From the NCBI RefSeq assembly GCF_001649575.2, contig NC_051433.1:25315145-25379144 (forward strand): a stretch of 64,000 nt of DNA, in the 5' to 3' direction. Numbering within the stretch: position 1 is the first letter of the stretch; the number at the start of each line of letters is the position of its first letter. Below the pieces are notes generated by a model that searched no databases, was not told the DNA's origin, and saw only the letters and a program-made list of their open reading frames with translations. Source of the stretch: Kryptolebias marmoratus (Eukaryota > Chordata > Actinopteri > Cyprinodontiformes > Rivulidae). The translations under genes were made by a program, and so were the position numbers. This document shows positions 36,350 through 47,854 of this stretch, one piece after another.

Positions 36350-36790
36350 TCTTCCATTGACAATCAACTGTAAGGGTTCAGAGTTTCTGTCCCCACCCTG
36401 CTTGGCGGTGCCGAGAACTCTTCCTCCACAGCTGCAGCCGATCACCTTGATGAACATGGTTGCACTTTCCTTTGGACTTACCTGTCGTTGGATTTTGGAT
36501 CCTCCTCCTCCTGGACATCTCTGTTGGACACGTTGTTTCCTCCACTCCTCTTCGTCGGACTTGTAAGAAAAGAACAATTATTCACTGCCTCATTCTATAA
36601 ACAGAATCGAACCTGTACCCGAGACTCACCTCGCTCCCCCCCTTGCCGTTTCAGATCCTCCTGGCCGCTCCTCGCTGTTTGCACATTTGACACCTGTAAA
36701 TAAAACCACTTACCTTTTAACTTTGTCTCTGCCTCTGGTTTCTGGTTCCACTCTTAAGACATACCCTGTATTATGTCATCAACCAGTCAT
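36350..36790 (+). repeat. Dispersed fish repeat, retroposon/LTR-like 3' end
   Basis: The block is GC- and CT-rich and ends ACCTGTAAATAAAACCACTT, then CTTTGTCTCTGCCTCTGGTT and GGTTCCACTC. That polyadenylation-signal-plus-CT-rich end is shared in style with the nested repeat at 22219-22640 (minus strand). Overlapping frames at 36347-36703 on both strands are compositional. Confidence 0.45.
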
Positions 36791-36852
36791 TACATCCAAC
36801 AACTCAACATCACAAGTATCTCATTTTTAACTTTTTTTGTGTTTAAATGTTT

Positions 36853-37040
36853 TCATCCATCCATCATACCCACTTGGTAAGAGGTTGCGGAATGTAGTGT
36901 CCAGCAGTCATTGGGTGAGAGGTGGGGGACACCCTGGACAGTTTGCCAGTCCATCACAGGGCCACAGACAAACAAATGAAACAGACAACTATTCGTACTT
37001 ATGTGTGGGCAGAACATGTAAACTCCATGCAGAGAGGGTG
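36853..37040 (+). repeat. Common fish dispersed repeat (CATCCATCC-headed), internally deleted
   Basis: It starts CATCCATCCATC and has CCAGCAGTCATTGGGTGAGA, GGGGACACCCTGGACAG and AGTCCATCACAGGGCCACAG, then jumps to AGAACATGTAAACTCCATGC. The middle third present at 14990-15060 is missing. Confidence 0.8.
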
Positions 37041-38639
37041 AAAAAATAGTCAGCACCAGAGTTATTTTCCTCAAAAACAAACAATAAAACAACCCCAAAT
37101 CTTTACATAATATCTAAGCCATGTTACTGTTGGGGGGCCTCCTCCTGTCTTAGCACCAGAGAGCTTCATATTGTGAATCATATCTCGTTTTCTCCACTAT
37201 CCAATTGATCTCATAGTGTGAATGGGAAACCTGCCAGATTTACATAATTGGATTTCAATAGATTGCTTCTCTGTTTGAGGCTTACATCAATTTCTGTACC
37301 TATTAGAGGGAGTGAAGTAAATCTCATTGTCATTTCAATTGTCTTTTATTGAAGGTTAGCATTAAAGGTGCACGTCTTATGTGTCATGCTTGCTTATATT
37401 AAATTCCTCAAACCAAATTAGTGTAGCTAAAGCAGCCTCTGGCTTCTAATTTATATAAATATTTAGTTAAGAGCTTTAATACCCTTGTTGTTGTTTTGGC
37501 TTGTGCAGATGTGTGTTTGTTGTTGGAGGTAATTTAAGAAAAGATTGACAGGTAAAAACTGTATGTGCCTATAAGATAGGCACATATATACACAAACAAA
37601 AAAACACTAAAGAGTACCTCTGTGTAGTTCTGAGCCACATCCCCCTTCGTAATGATTTTGCCACACTTTGGAGCACAGCAGTGTGTTGGAGACGATTCCT
37701 GTTTTTTGTGCGGCTGATAAGACCCCTTCTCACTTCCTTGCAGTTTATGACAGGCTGCAAAACCCCATGTTCAGTGGACAAAAGATTTGCATACTAATTT
37801 CAGTGTCCCTACATTTTTACCAAGCAGCAGCAGGATCTGTGTGGCTATGTCCTGACGAGTGGCTTAACAAACTCTGCCCCAGTCACTTCTCCACCTACTG
37901 CGACTTCCTATTAGTGGATGCTAAATGTTTGTCTGCATGCAGAGTGGAAGCACAGCGTTTAATTGGCTGCTATGATTGATCTAGACAGCGTGTATTAGCG
38001 AACATGAGTTGGGGGTGGCAGAGTGCTTTTCATCTGCTGCTGTCCCGATTACTAAAAACAGCTGGAAAGGTATTTTGGTGTTGAAAAAAAATATTCATGC
38101 TTTAATGACACCTAATTGTGTTTTTTTTTTTTTTTTTGCACAGCAGAAATCTTAGTTTGGTGTTGCCACTGTGTCTGTTTGATATAGTGACACTGTAGCC
38201 GCCAAGGTAATTGATGAGTTCTGAAACATAAGGACATTTGTACATGTCCACAGAGAGCTTATTAACAAGCTAACATTTGCAAAAAAAAAAAAAAAAAAAA
38301 AAGCCTTTTAAGCCTGAAAAACTAGGAGTTCATGCAAACTCTGCTTTGGCATTTGAAAGCATGCATCTATAGTCACTAAAAAAATGCAGCAAAAAAATAA
38401 AGAAAACAGGTGTAAGCTGTGGACATGCTGATTTTTGTGTCTTTTCCCAGGGGCTTTGTATTCAAAGCACAACATTTGAGCATTTTTGCATCGTATTTAA
38501 AGAAATCTGTGTGACTTAAAGTTACAGACAGGTTGGTGCTTATCTGCCATTGTTCTTCAGATCAACAGCCTTTAACAAGAGCCACAGTGGCAGTGATACA
38601 GTATGAACAAGAAGCAAACGGTGAGTAGTAGGCTGTAGT
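37041..38639. other. No gene recognised; possible unique regulatory blocks
   Basis: A 103-codon plus-strand frame (37668-37979) has no splice context or domain. A small perfect hairpin TATGTGCCTAT-AAG-ATAGGCACATA lies at 37562-37586. A and T homopolymers occur at 38119-38137 and 38281-38302. The segment 37850-38060 has a balanced, non-repetitive look. Confidence 0.4.
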
Positions 38640-38822
38640 GTCATTAAAAAGAGTCAAATCCTGATCATAATCCAGATTTCCACTTTCTTGTGACGACCTC
38701 AGCATTTTAGGACAATTTCATCAAAATCTGTTCAGTAGTTTTAAGCACTCTTGTGAACAGACAAACCAACCAACCAACCAACATTACGGAAAACATAACC
38801 TCCTTTGCGGGCGTAATTATTC
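38640..38822 (-). repeat. Animal-wide 'AACATAACCTCC' dispersed repeat, inverted relative to repeat copy 4
   Basis: It ends GGAAAACATAACCTCCTTTG CGGGCGTAATTATT and contains (CAAC)n at about 38764-38782. On the minus strand it reads GTTTGTCTGTTCACAAG, then ACTACTGAACAGATTTTGATGAAATT, the same opening logic (gttagc..ctgga.gattttaatgaaact) as the units of the ~300-bp family, which starts about 15 bases away in the other direction. Confidence 0.6.
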
Positions 38823-38835
38823 TTGTGCACAGATA

Positions 38836-40275
38836 TGAAAGGTGAGTGATCATGTAATTGTCTTTATCTGTGCATGCTTGCGTGCATTTTTTGTTTGTTT
38901 GCCTGATAGTAAAATATTTAAATAACCAGTGGCATTTGAGTGAAATTCTCTGAAAGTAATCATTGGATGTTAGGGGTGTAACAAGATCTAATGAGATTTA
39001 AACGTCACAAGATTCCTTGTTGAATTGAATACTGTCTCGTGAAGCCCTATCAAGTTGCAGAAAGCATTCCATCTTCTGGTGAAATTAGCACTGAAGATGT
39101 CTTTACTACTTTAAACCATTTGTGTGGCAATAGCTCACAAGATTTGTAAGTAAGAACATAGACATAATATGATGACAGATCAAGTGTTCCTGCTTTCTCT
39201 TGTTGTTGGGAGCTGAAGCCAGCAGGACCCGTTTTACAGAAGCTGCCAGATTGTATCTCAGGAACCATTTGCCATAAGGGGTGTGTATTTTAAGCAAAAA
39301 TACTCTTCAAATTTATCTGGTAATTATTTGATTTTTCTTCTAATATTTGAGTTTTACTGTAATGTCCGAGTTTCCACGACTCAGACTTTCAGTCAAAATG
39401 CCTGTCAGAGCCACTGGAGTTTTTCCATCCATATTATCGTTGGTGTTTTCCCATGTAGTTTTAAGGTAAAATGTTTGTACCTTTTTAAATTTTTTAAGCT
39501 TTTTCCTCTGGTATAATTACATGGTTGGAAACCACTTAAAAAGTGTTCAAAGTATTTAAAAATAAGAAAATAAGAAAAAAAAACAATAAACTCTGTTTGT
39601 CCTAGCTGATAAGCTCTAGTATATTGAGAAAGGTTAATGTCACGAAATTCTTTTAAGAAAACATTGAAGAAAATGGTTGGCCATTGACTTAATTTTGGAC
39701 CCTTGTGAGAATGAGTTTGACACTCTGCATTATAAGGACACACTCAGCTTTAATAAGACGTTAGAATGCCAATTATAGTTGAAGCATCATTCTAAGATCT
39801 GAAGAGACTCATGACAAACAGACAGGAGAGATGCCAGACAGCTGAGTTTGTGGCAAATCCTATTATTTATTTAATTATCTTAAAATCTTCTTGTTGTCAG
39901 AAACCCAATGCTCTTGTCTTGTCTCTCTCGTGAGTTCAGTGTCTCGTAACACCACTACTTGGATATTCAGTTGCAACTAAAAAAACTTTGAAATCAACCT
40001 AATTCAAGCTGGCGCCAGACCTAATCAGCAGTAGCCATCACAACTACTGTAAATTAGTCAGCTTTACAAATACTGAGGAATGATTTTAGTGTGTTAGTAC
40101 CCAAAAGTCATTCACAACACATAATCTAAGCTCTAACAGATTGTGCATTACATTATTTCTAAGCTATGGCTAAAATTGGAGTACTTTCGCTATTTCTCAT
40201 CATGAGACAATAGTTTCGAACTCTGGCACAAAAGGTGGCAGGTGATATGCATTTTTTTAAGCAATGCAAGGTCTT
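38836..40275 (+). repeat. ~300-bp-unit dispersed repeat, copy 4 (split by a hAT element)
   Basis: Leader and unit opening (GATAGTAAAATATTTAAATA, GAAAGTAATCATTGGATG) run to 38970. The unit resumes after the insertion with TTGGATATTCAGTTGCAACT and continues to the terminal block, which ends near GCAATGCAAGGTCTTCAG at about 40275. Confidence 0.8.
38971..39958. mobile_element. hAT-like element with target duplication, nested in repeat copy 4
   Basis: The termini TAGGGGTGTAAC and GTAACACCACTA are 12-bp inverted repeats with two mismatches. The flanks TTGGATGT (38963-38970) and TTGGATAT (39959-39966) match at 7 of 8 bases, with one extra base at the right end. CTCGTGA/TCTCGTGAG words occur near both ends. 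No transposase was recognised in the interior. Confidence 0.75.
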
Positions 40276-41439
40276 CAGTTTAAAGTTGTATTTAGCTAAA
40301 TTTAATACCTGGTAAAAAATCAGATGGTTTGTTATTTTATTCAGATAGATCTAACTTTACAATTTAAAGGCTGCACATATTTTTCACCATGTCTGTAGTC
40401 ATCTGCACTGTTCCTGTTTGGCTTAATCTATTTGGCCACATAAGAAGCGTGCTATTTGACTTATCATGGCACTAAATCTACTGATTCTCCTCCAGGTGAT
40501 CTGCTCTGAGTTCCATTAGGAATAAAGACAGAATCAAGCCAAACACTGTGCCTTACAGCAAATGACCCAAAGAAAACGTCACGGCATCGGGAAACCTACA
40601 GGAAACAAAATAATGATTATTTGTACTTTTCACTAGCACTACTGAAAAAATATTACTTTCCAGTGTTCAAGTCCACAGAGTGAGCATATCCAATAAACAT
40701 GCAAATTTCACCCATTGTGACATGAATCTTTTGTAACTAAGCAGTTGTAAAATAAACCAGCAAGGTATAAAATGAAAACAAAGCCATTTTCACCACTTTA
40801 GAAATATAATCCTATCCCAGCATATAAAGACTTACCACACCGTGACAGTAAGGATGTGTAGTAGTTTCCATGAACACTGGTACCACAACTGATCCTTGCT
40901 ATATATCAAGCCAATGCTTGAGTTTGACTTACACTTTCCCAAGTCAACATGACTTGTTTTTTTAGCTAGAGTTCCTGCTGAGTTGTTGAAAACCCTGCAT
41001 GAGATCCAGTTGAAGCTTGTGAGCTTTGCAGCCTCTCTTCCCCCTTGTACTCCTGTTCTCTGAAATGTAAAACAGCCTATGAAGAATTTTTAAGTTTTTA
41101 GTGCATGTTGTATAGCTACTTTGAGATGTTTTCGAGTTCGTTTGGAGACTTTGTGCATATTTTAGACTTCTTTGAGTTGGAAGAAGATGTGCAGGGTATC
41201 ACTTTAGAGGTAATTTACATGAGGCATAATGTGAAATATTCACAGGTGGACACCTGCATAGCACAACTGCATTGTATCAATGCAGTTTTGGGACAAAACC
41301 AAGAGGCATCCGTTTTCAATTCTTCTTATCAATAACACTATCTGTTTAATAATTTGTATGTAAAATAAAGTTGCAAGCAGGTTGTTTCTACAGACATTGG
41401 CTTGAAAGTACAGCATATAGGTTGAAAATTTGTAGTAAT
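40276..41439. other. No recognised feature
   Basis: No gene or repeat was recognised. A 76-codon frame at 41105-41335 has no domain content. Confidence 0.45.
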
Positions 41440-42442
41440 CATACTTGCCAACATTTGGAAATGTCAATGTGGAACATCTTAGCGTGACCCCCCACCCCCC
41501 CTTCACCCCACCACCATACACATACACACACATTCACATTTTAGGTATTACATTATCTGTGTTTAAGTCTGTCTGCCCAAATAAATACAGTTGTATATAA
41601 AAAGTTTTGCCAGAAACAGCGTATCTATTCATCAGCTGATCATGTCTTTAAAACATTGTGCAAAAAAAACACTCCTGGAAATGCACACAAACATCATAGA
41701 TTCAACATGATTTTCCTGAATTCTGATCAATTAATTTGAATTAAACACATATCATAGTTGCTTAAGATCTAGGCTCTCAAGTTTTGATCTTTCTCTCCAA
41801 CATCTCAGCTTTTATATAGTAAATACTGATCAGTAAACAGCTGTAACTTGTTATTTATTAGTAATTAGTAACTTTAGCTAACCTGAACATTTCCAGGCCT
41901 CCTCTTGATGCTCAGACAGAACTTCCTGCTGTCTTTCAACCACTTTTAAAAGCTTTCTTTCATGCCTACATCTTTATCTTTCTGCCTCTCCATCTTTAGC
42001 TCTCTGTCATCAGATGACAACACGACCCAAATGAAAACAATCGCGCGTGCTTGAGGAGGCGCGCAGGAGCGCCACTGTGGACACAGAGTGGAGTGGGTCT
42101 CCTCTCTGCTGTGAGATTGACAGCTGTTAGTGCTTGGGGTAGTGGGCGGGGCTTACAGTACGCTGCAGCATGGGTGCTTTCTCACATTTAGCTGCCAAAG
42201 TCACTAGATTTGTCGGTAGTTGCTTTAAAAAAATGCTAGAGGGATCTGAAAACTCGCTAAATGTAGCGTTAAAGTGACAAAAAGGCAATGTGTGGGGGTT
42301 TTTTTGCGTGAGAAATACAAAGTGTGGCGTGTGAGGGCCAAATGTGGGACTTTTGGCTGTCCCGCACAAGGTGATGCGGGACAAGGGATGGGGGGCTAAA
42401 TGCGGGACTGTCCTGCCCAATGCGGGACGGTTGGCAAGTATG
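41440..42442. mobile_element. DNA transposon with perfect 13-bp inverted termini (CATACTTGCCAAC)
   Basis: CATACTTGCCAAC at 41440-41452 is exactly complementary to GTTGGCAAGTATG at 42430-42442. A CCCC-rich left interior and GCGGGAC repeats on the right are characteristic of this widespread fish family. The internal minus-strand frame (42127-42483) includes LVTLAAKCEKAPMLQRTV, a possible remnant of coding sequence. No clear target duplication was found, so the superfamily is open. Confidence 0.75.
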
Positions 42443-43039
42443 CATTTGTGCTTTTGTCGCCGTGTGCTTTTGTTTGCTTGCACTTTTGGTTTATAAAATA
42501 TAAAACTAATGATTATTATGTTTTGAAGGGCTATTTAATTTACGGACATCATAATCTGTACTGTTTTGGTTGAATATAGTTTTTATTTTTTTTATTTTTT
42601 TCCATTTAGTTTTTATTCAAGGGCACTTTTTGTTAACGGAGCCTGAGTCCATTTTATTTTTGTTTTTGGTTGTTTTGTTTATTTTGTGTTGCCGTTTCAG
42701 TGTTAAGTGTTCTTTTGAAATTAAAGTTTATTAATCTTTGAGAGGATGTACTTGCACTATTATGTTATTATCATTACATTAGTTTAAAACAGTCTCCAAA
42801 CAATATTATCGTTTATCGCAATAATTTCTGAGACAATTAATCGCCAAGCAAAATTTGTTATTGGGACAGGCCTATATGGAGGCAACATTTTTTTTTCCTT
42901 CCTTCCGTTGTTCCTTATTTAGATTATCTATATATATTAGAAATTTTTACGTTGGCTGTTTAGAGGGTCTTGGTACTGGTAGTTAGAGTTCATACCTTAG
43001 TTTAGTTTAGTCATGTTTAGTTATGTTTAGACCTTAGTT
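42443..43039. other. No gene recognised; possible continuing transposon debris
   Basis: TTATCGCAATAATTTCTGAG and AAATTTGTTATTGGGACAGG (42800-42870) resemble ends of fish hAT elements, but no partner was found. Confidence 0.3.
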
Positions 43040-43310
43040 AGTAATTGTTATGTCGGCCGTATAGGTCTGGTACCATTTAGAAAGCTCGGTATCATTAGCT
43101 TAGCATTCTCATGTTTTAGATTATTTATCCAAACTGTACACTTAGTTTAGTTTATCTTGTTTAGCTTTTGTGTTTAATTGTGTTTCATTGTGTTTAATTA
43201 CTGCTGTAACTTTGTCTGTAATTTTGTTCTTGTGTTGTAAAGCACTTTGAGTTGCCTTGTGCTGAAAAGTGCTATATAAATAAATGTACCTACCTACCTA
43301 CCTCCCTACA
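43040..43310 (+). repeat. L2-type LINE/SINE 3' tail with (CTAC)n end
   Basis: TTGTAAAGCACTTTGAGTTG, GTGCTGAAAAGTGCTATATA and AATAAATGTACCTACCTACC form the well-known 3' end of fish L2-type LINEs and their SINEs, followed by a short CTAC repeat (about 43285-43308). The upstream boundary is approximate. Confidence 0.65.
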
Positions 43311-43797
43311 TATAATTGATAGCTGTGTGTGCTTTATACTGTATCATCAGTCCACAAGTGCTCAGAGAAAATCTTATTTTACTTAAATAAACATATCATG
43401 CATAATATGAATACAAGAGTATTCTGTAATGAGCCTCCCAACAAGCTGAGTTAGTTATTATCAGGGGCAAACGCTCACCCAATGCACTACCATTCCTAAG
43501 ATAAACATGCCAACTGATGTATTCATTTTAACCAGACCAGTACATAACTGTACTTTAGCTAATTATGTACTTTACTTGTCTGCTTAGTCTAACCCGAGCT
43601 CTGCTATCATTGTCTGGAGTTAATTTTATTTGACTAATAGCCTAGAGGAAACAGAGTTGGAGTAATAGGTGATTTAGCAAAACTAATAAATCAACTTTGT
43701 TTACAGTAGAATATAAGTTACAATTTTATTTCAATTTTTACATTGCTTTTTAACAGGTTTGTAAGTTAATAAACATCTAAACTGTTTCCCAATCTAA
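43311..43797. other. No recognised feature
   Basis: AT-rich unique-looking DNA. Confidence 0.5.
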
Positions 43798-43800
43798 ATA

Positions 43801-43891
<91 letters not shown>

Positions 43892-43892
43892 G
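43798..43892. repeat. (CTAT)n microsatellite
   Basis: About 22 uninterrupted CTAT units. Confidence 0.97.
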
Positions 43893-44287
43893 AAATATAG
43901 AAATATGACAAATATTCATACCTTCCACTTTTTAAAATATTCATGTTTATGCCATCTTATTTGCCTGAGAGTAAGAACTGCCTCATTGGAGCCACAAGAA
44001 TGAACTGTAATCAAAATCCTGAGCAGAGCAGGGTTTTTTTTAAGAGTTTCCTACCAGCTGCTTTGGGGTTTGTTCAACATGTTTTATTATTGAACAAGGG
44101 ATGATCTGCACTGACATGACAATTGTTTTTTTTTCTTCTAAGTGTTTTAAATATCATGTGTGGACATGTTTTATGTTGTAATTGCATTTTAAATTATGAA
44201 GCTTTTTATTTAATTTAAGAGCTCATTTGAGGACAAAAAAATGTCTTCTTGTACTTCTTGAACTAGCATTTAGTCAAAGTAAATTTT
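43893..44287. other. No recognised feature
   Basis: AT-rich unique-looking DNA. Confidence 0.5.
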
Positions 44288-44402
44288 CATTGGCTTAGTT
44301 TTTACTTTTACTTAAGTAGATTTTCACACTTGTAACTGTACTTAAGTAAGATTTTAACAGAGTAAATGTACTTTTACTTATTTTAGTACTCTTTACACCT
44401 CT
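44288..44402 (+). mobile_element. MITE end (TACTTTTACTTAAGTA type)
   Basis: Repeated TACTT/AAGTA words ending TTAGTACTCTTTACACCTCTG are the right end of a common fish hAT-type MITE (terminus CAGAGGTGNAAAGAGTAC when inverted). The left end is missing. Confidence 0.6.
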
Positions 44403-46395
44403 GGAAGTAAGGTAAGAACTATGTGAATCAACAAAATATCTGAGGTGTGTTTTTTTTTTATTGTGTAACAATAGCAATGTCCTGTTTGTTAACATGGGAC
44501 CTAAAACTTGCACTGGGACCAGCCTACAGGGATGCTCCAGTTTTAACTTCTGGATTCCGGTTAGAGGTCTACTTTTTTTTTTTTGCAGTCTATGATAACT
44601 GCTGTTAATTCTTTCTCTGGCGCCCTTCCTGCTGTGTGGAAGTGTCAAGGATAGCGTGGTTTGAGGACTCAGGAGGCAGGTGGCTCAATCAGAACTAAAA
44701 CTCTCAATAAAAATCAAGAAGCTGACAGCTCAGCAAAAATGAAAACTAAATTCAACAGGTAGTAGTGGTCCCCTGACATCCGAGGCTCTAACACGTGTTG
44801 TAGCTCATAAAGCAAAAGTATCAAACTGCTGTGCCAAGGAGTGGTTTAATCACATAATAACAGACTTCTGCAGCAGCTAAGCATCTCAGATCTCATACTA
44901 ACCACTTGACTGGTTCGGTTTGTCATGGGTCTTTACCCACACACGCATGAACCTCTTTACCAATGAACTCCAAAACATACTTCACCAATGTCTGTACTAC
45001 AATGTGCATTTGTACCAGTCCAATGTAAAGAATTACTTTTAGCTTTGTATTTTTGATTTATTTTCTTTCAATAATTTAACTTAACATTATTTATGTTTTT
45101 AATATCTCATTAGATCTGCATTTCCACCCACATTGTAAATGATGCTCGGCACACAAAAGTTAAAACATCTCTAATCTGGAATAAAACAACTTTCTCTGCC
45201 TCATTACCAGAATACTGTATATATTAGAAGGCTGGATGAATAGATCTGTTGCCATGAAACTGGCAGACTGAGCTTCATACGTTACTGCTTCCTCTTTCTT
45301 CTGACACAGATAGGAACTTGGCTGGAGGAGGCAGCTGCCTCGTTCAGTGCTGCTTTAAAATCACTTGAAGCCTTGGAGAAGCATGTGGCCTCTGTGACCT
45401 GACATCGCACTTTCTGTTGACCCGTTTGTAAAAGCAGACAGCAGAACAGAAGTTCTGGAGTTAACCTGTTTTACTTTGTCAGCCCAAAAAAAAAAGGTCT
45501 GAATCCCGACTCCTCCTCCGCTGATTTGCTTCTTCCTTTCTAACGGATTAAAGAGCAGAAAAACGTGAAATGAAATAACTCGGGGTTCACACATATAAAC
45601 ATTTTAAACAGGATTTCATTGAAATTGTTACATTTATTTGGAGTTTTTTGTTTGTTTTGTTTTTTTCTTAGAATAGCTACCTACCTCTTGAATAGCTACC
45701 TACCCCTATCTTATCTTTTCCTATAATGATGCCCCCCCACCCCCCGTTGTAATGCAGGCAGTGGCAGGATCCGGTAGTATTTCCTTTGCTGTCTGGGAGA
45801 TGCACTTTATGCTGAATGTTTACTCCAGCTAGAAACTGCAGCACATGCAGAGCTGATTCACAGCTGCAAACAGAACAGCAGATGAGATAGCTGACTTCTG
45901 ACAGCTATCGTCTGACATTGGGGGAGTCCATCACAGGATGACAGTCACTTCCTAAGCAGCTGGATAGAGTGCTCAGTTACTGTACATTTTCTTATGCAGT
46001 GCTTGATTAGAAACATATGCACTGTAGATCCATTATATAAGTTTTTTTTTAAATAATGTATTTTGGAACGTTACTCCTTCAGGCAGAATCTGATTATACA
46101 GGAAACACTGTTTATTGTAGTAATCATTAATAACATTTGCTCAAAGCCAGAGTTTAACCAGACAGTGAAGAAGCTGGCCCTTGATTAGCCATCTTTCTGG
46201 TAATTATCGTAGGTCTGTTTTGTTTATTTACATTTCTGCTGCCAGATGGCATTTGCCATGCTCTTTTATTTTTCATACTGCAGGTGTTAGATCATTGGTT
46301 CTGAAACTTTTTCTAACATGTGCGACCTCGGAAAATACTGAGCTCTGTAAGTACCACCTATTGCCACAGATAAAAAAACAACAATTGTACAAACC
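44403..46395. other. No gene recognised; one dispersed-repeat fragment
   Basis: The stretch at 44650-44790 (GGTTTGAGGACTCAGGAGGC, AACTCTCAATAAAAATCAAG, GACAGCTCAGCAAAAATG) resembles the minus-strand 3' end of the repeat type seen at 22219 and 36350. A short direct duplication, GAATAGCTACCTACC, occurs at 45673 and 45692. The sequence at 46280-46330 (GGTTCTGAAACTTTTTCTAA) resembles another hAT end. Confidence 0.4.
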
Positions 46396-46690
46396 TATAT
46401 TGAACAAAAATATAAACTCAGCAGTTTTGTCTCTGCTCCTATTTTTTATGAGCTGAACTAAAGGATCTAAGACTTGTTCTACGAACACAATAGGCCCTTT
46501 TCTCTCAAATATTCTTCACAAATTTGTGTAAATCTGTGTTAGTGAGCACTTGTCCTTTGCTAAAATAATCCATCCACCTCACAGGTGAGGCATATCAAGA
46601 TGCTGATCAGACAGCCTGATTATTGCACAGGTGCGCCTCAGGCTGGCCACAATAAAAGGCCACTCTAAAATGCACAAAGAGCTAAGAAAG
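46396..46690 (+). mobile_element. Non-autonomous DNA transposon relic (Tc1/mariner-type end)
   Basis: TTGAACAAAAATATAAACTC, GAGCTGAACTAAAGGATCTA, GTGTTAGTGAGCACTTGTCC and GGCTGGCCACAATAAAAGGC occur in the same order as in a mariner-type repeat abundant in teleosts. It stops where the (AAT)n begins. The superfamily is from recognition only. Confidence 0.6.
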
Positions 46691-46692
46691 AG

Positions 46693-46747
<55 letters not shown>
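46693..46747. repeat. (AAT)n microsatellite
   Basis: About 18 AAT units. The poly-tyrosine frame across it on the minus strand is an artefact. Confidence 0.95.
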
Positions 46748-46748
<1 letters not shown>

Positions 46749-46772
46749 CCAATACACTTTGCATGACACTGT

Positions 46773-47022
46773 TTGTTCAGTTTGTTGCAACTGAACAACA
46801 TCTGTGTTACCACATTAACATATGTGTGCCAAGCTTAGACAGTGTATATACTATTGGTGCTGAGGCTGCTGAATGTATCAATCCGCCGGGAATTAAGTAA
46901 ACTTTTCACTGACTGGATGTGCTGATCAGGCTGACTGATACATTCAGCAGCCTCAGCACCAACGACATGATATACACGATTTATCTGTACTCTGCCTATG
47001 TAGTAACACAGATGTTGTTTCA
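46773..47022. repeat. Long nested inverted repeat (hairpin)
   Basis: Perfect 27-base arms (46854-46880 and 46936-46962) flank a 55-base loop. Each arm carries GCTGAGGCTGCTGAATG or its complement. Further out, a perfect 17-base pair (AACAACATCTGTGTTAC at 46794-46810; complement at 47003-47019) extends the fold over about 225 bases with a diverged middle. A separate small hairpin (TGTTCAGTT..AACTGAACA) abuts the left side. This could be a foldback transposon or an inverted duplication; a transcribed copy would give a long hairpin RNA. Confidence 0.9.
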
Positions 47023-47149
47023 TTGAGGAAACAGCCATAAACCAAAGAAATGGTGTCATGCTAAAGTGTAGAGGAATAATATTACCTAATGTAGCATTCA
47101 TTCACGCCAGTATATTGTTTTTGAGAAAGATTTGTTTTATTATCCTGAA

Positions 47150-47300
47150 AAACTGTTTAGAATATGAGCCCTTGTTTGGCTAACTATTAGCCTAGCCTTG
47201 AGGAAGACTGCTGTCCTTTTCTTCATTTTTTTGTGTAACTATTGATAACTATTTAAGATAACATCCCTTTAAAAAAATGACCAGACTATCCCTTTAACAA
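47150..47300. repeat. Dispersed repeat ending in CTATCCCTTTAA
   Basis: CCCTTGTTTGGCT, TTAGCCTAGCCTTGAGGAAG and CTGTCCTTTTCTTC recur in diverged form at 53095-53160. The right end GACCAGACTATCCCTTTAAC is the inverted TTAAAGGGATAGT terminus of a common fish MITE. The hairpin just to the left may belong to the same element. Confidence 0.5.
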
Positions 47301-47854
47301 CCGCATCAGGCTGAGATTGGCAAGAAAAACAAGTAAGTCCCAAATGCTAGACCCAAATCTTTTTGATTCAGCACTTCTCACAGCCCCAGGACACACTGCC
47401 AGTTGGTCCGGTGTCAGTTCTACTGATTCGGGCCAGATCACATGATGTGAGAGAGCGCGCTGATGAATGTGTTGAAATATGATGATTTAATACTTCATTC
47501 TTTAGTCGTGTATTGATGATCACTAGCATACAATATGTTACTTGGTAGTCTTGCAAGCAGGGTTTCATTTCTTTCTTCCACAGTAAAATTTCCCCCTACT
47601 TATGCTACTGTAAAGCTTGGGGATTCATTGTCTCCAGAGGATGACTCCTAATTCTTATGCTTAGCCTCTTCTCTTGTTCTATCATAAAGCCCTTTGACTC
47701 GCCATGATTACTCCCAGATTGTTGAGTAAGTGGATTTGACGATACACGATTAACCTATTAGGGTAATACAAGTGCTTTAAAGCAAAGTGTCTCAACAAAA
47801 ACATGCGTTAAAATAAACCTCCGTTTTTGACTAATACCTGCCGTCTGTTTTATT
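47301..47854. other. No recognised feature
   Basis: Unique-looking DNA; a 66-codon minus-strand frame has no domain. Confidence 0.45.

Noticed and set aside
36347..36703. Overlapping frames on both strands as a proline-rich protein
   Set aside because: Compositional effect of a CT-rich dispersed repeat.
37668..37979. 103-codon plus-strand frame as a small gene
   Set aside because: No recognisable domain, no splice or promoter context; length is within chance for this much sequence.
44295..44648. 117-codon minus-strand frame
   Set aside because: Runs through the TACTTTTACTTAAGTA MITE end and low-complexity K-rich sequence; no domain.
46579..46764. Poly-tyrosine frame on the minus strand
   Set aside because: Translation of the (AAT)n tract.
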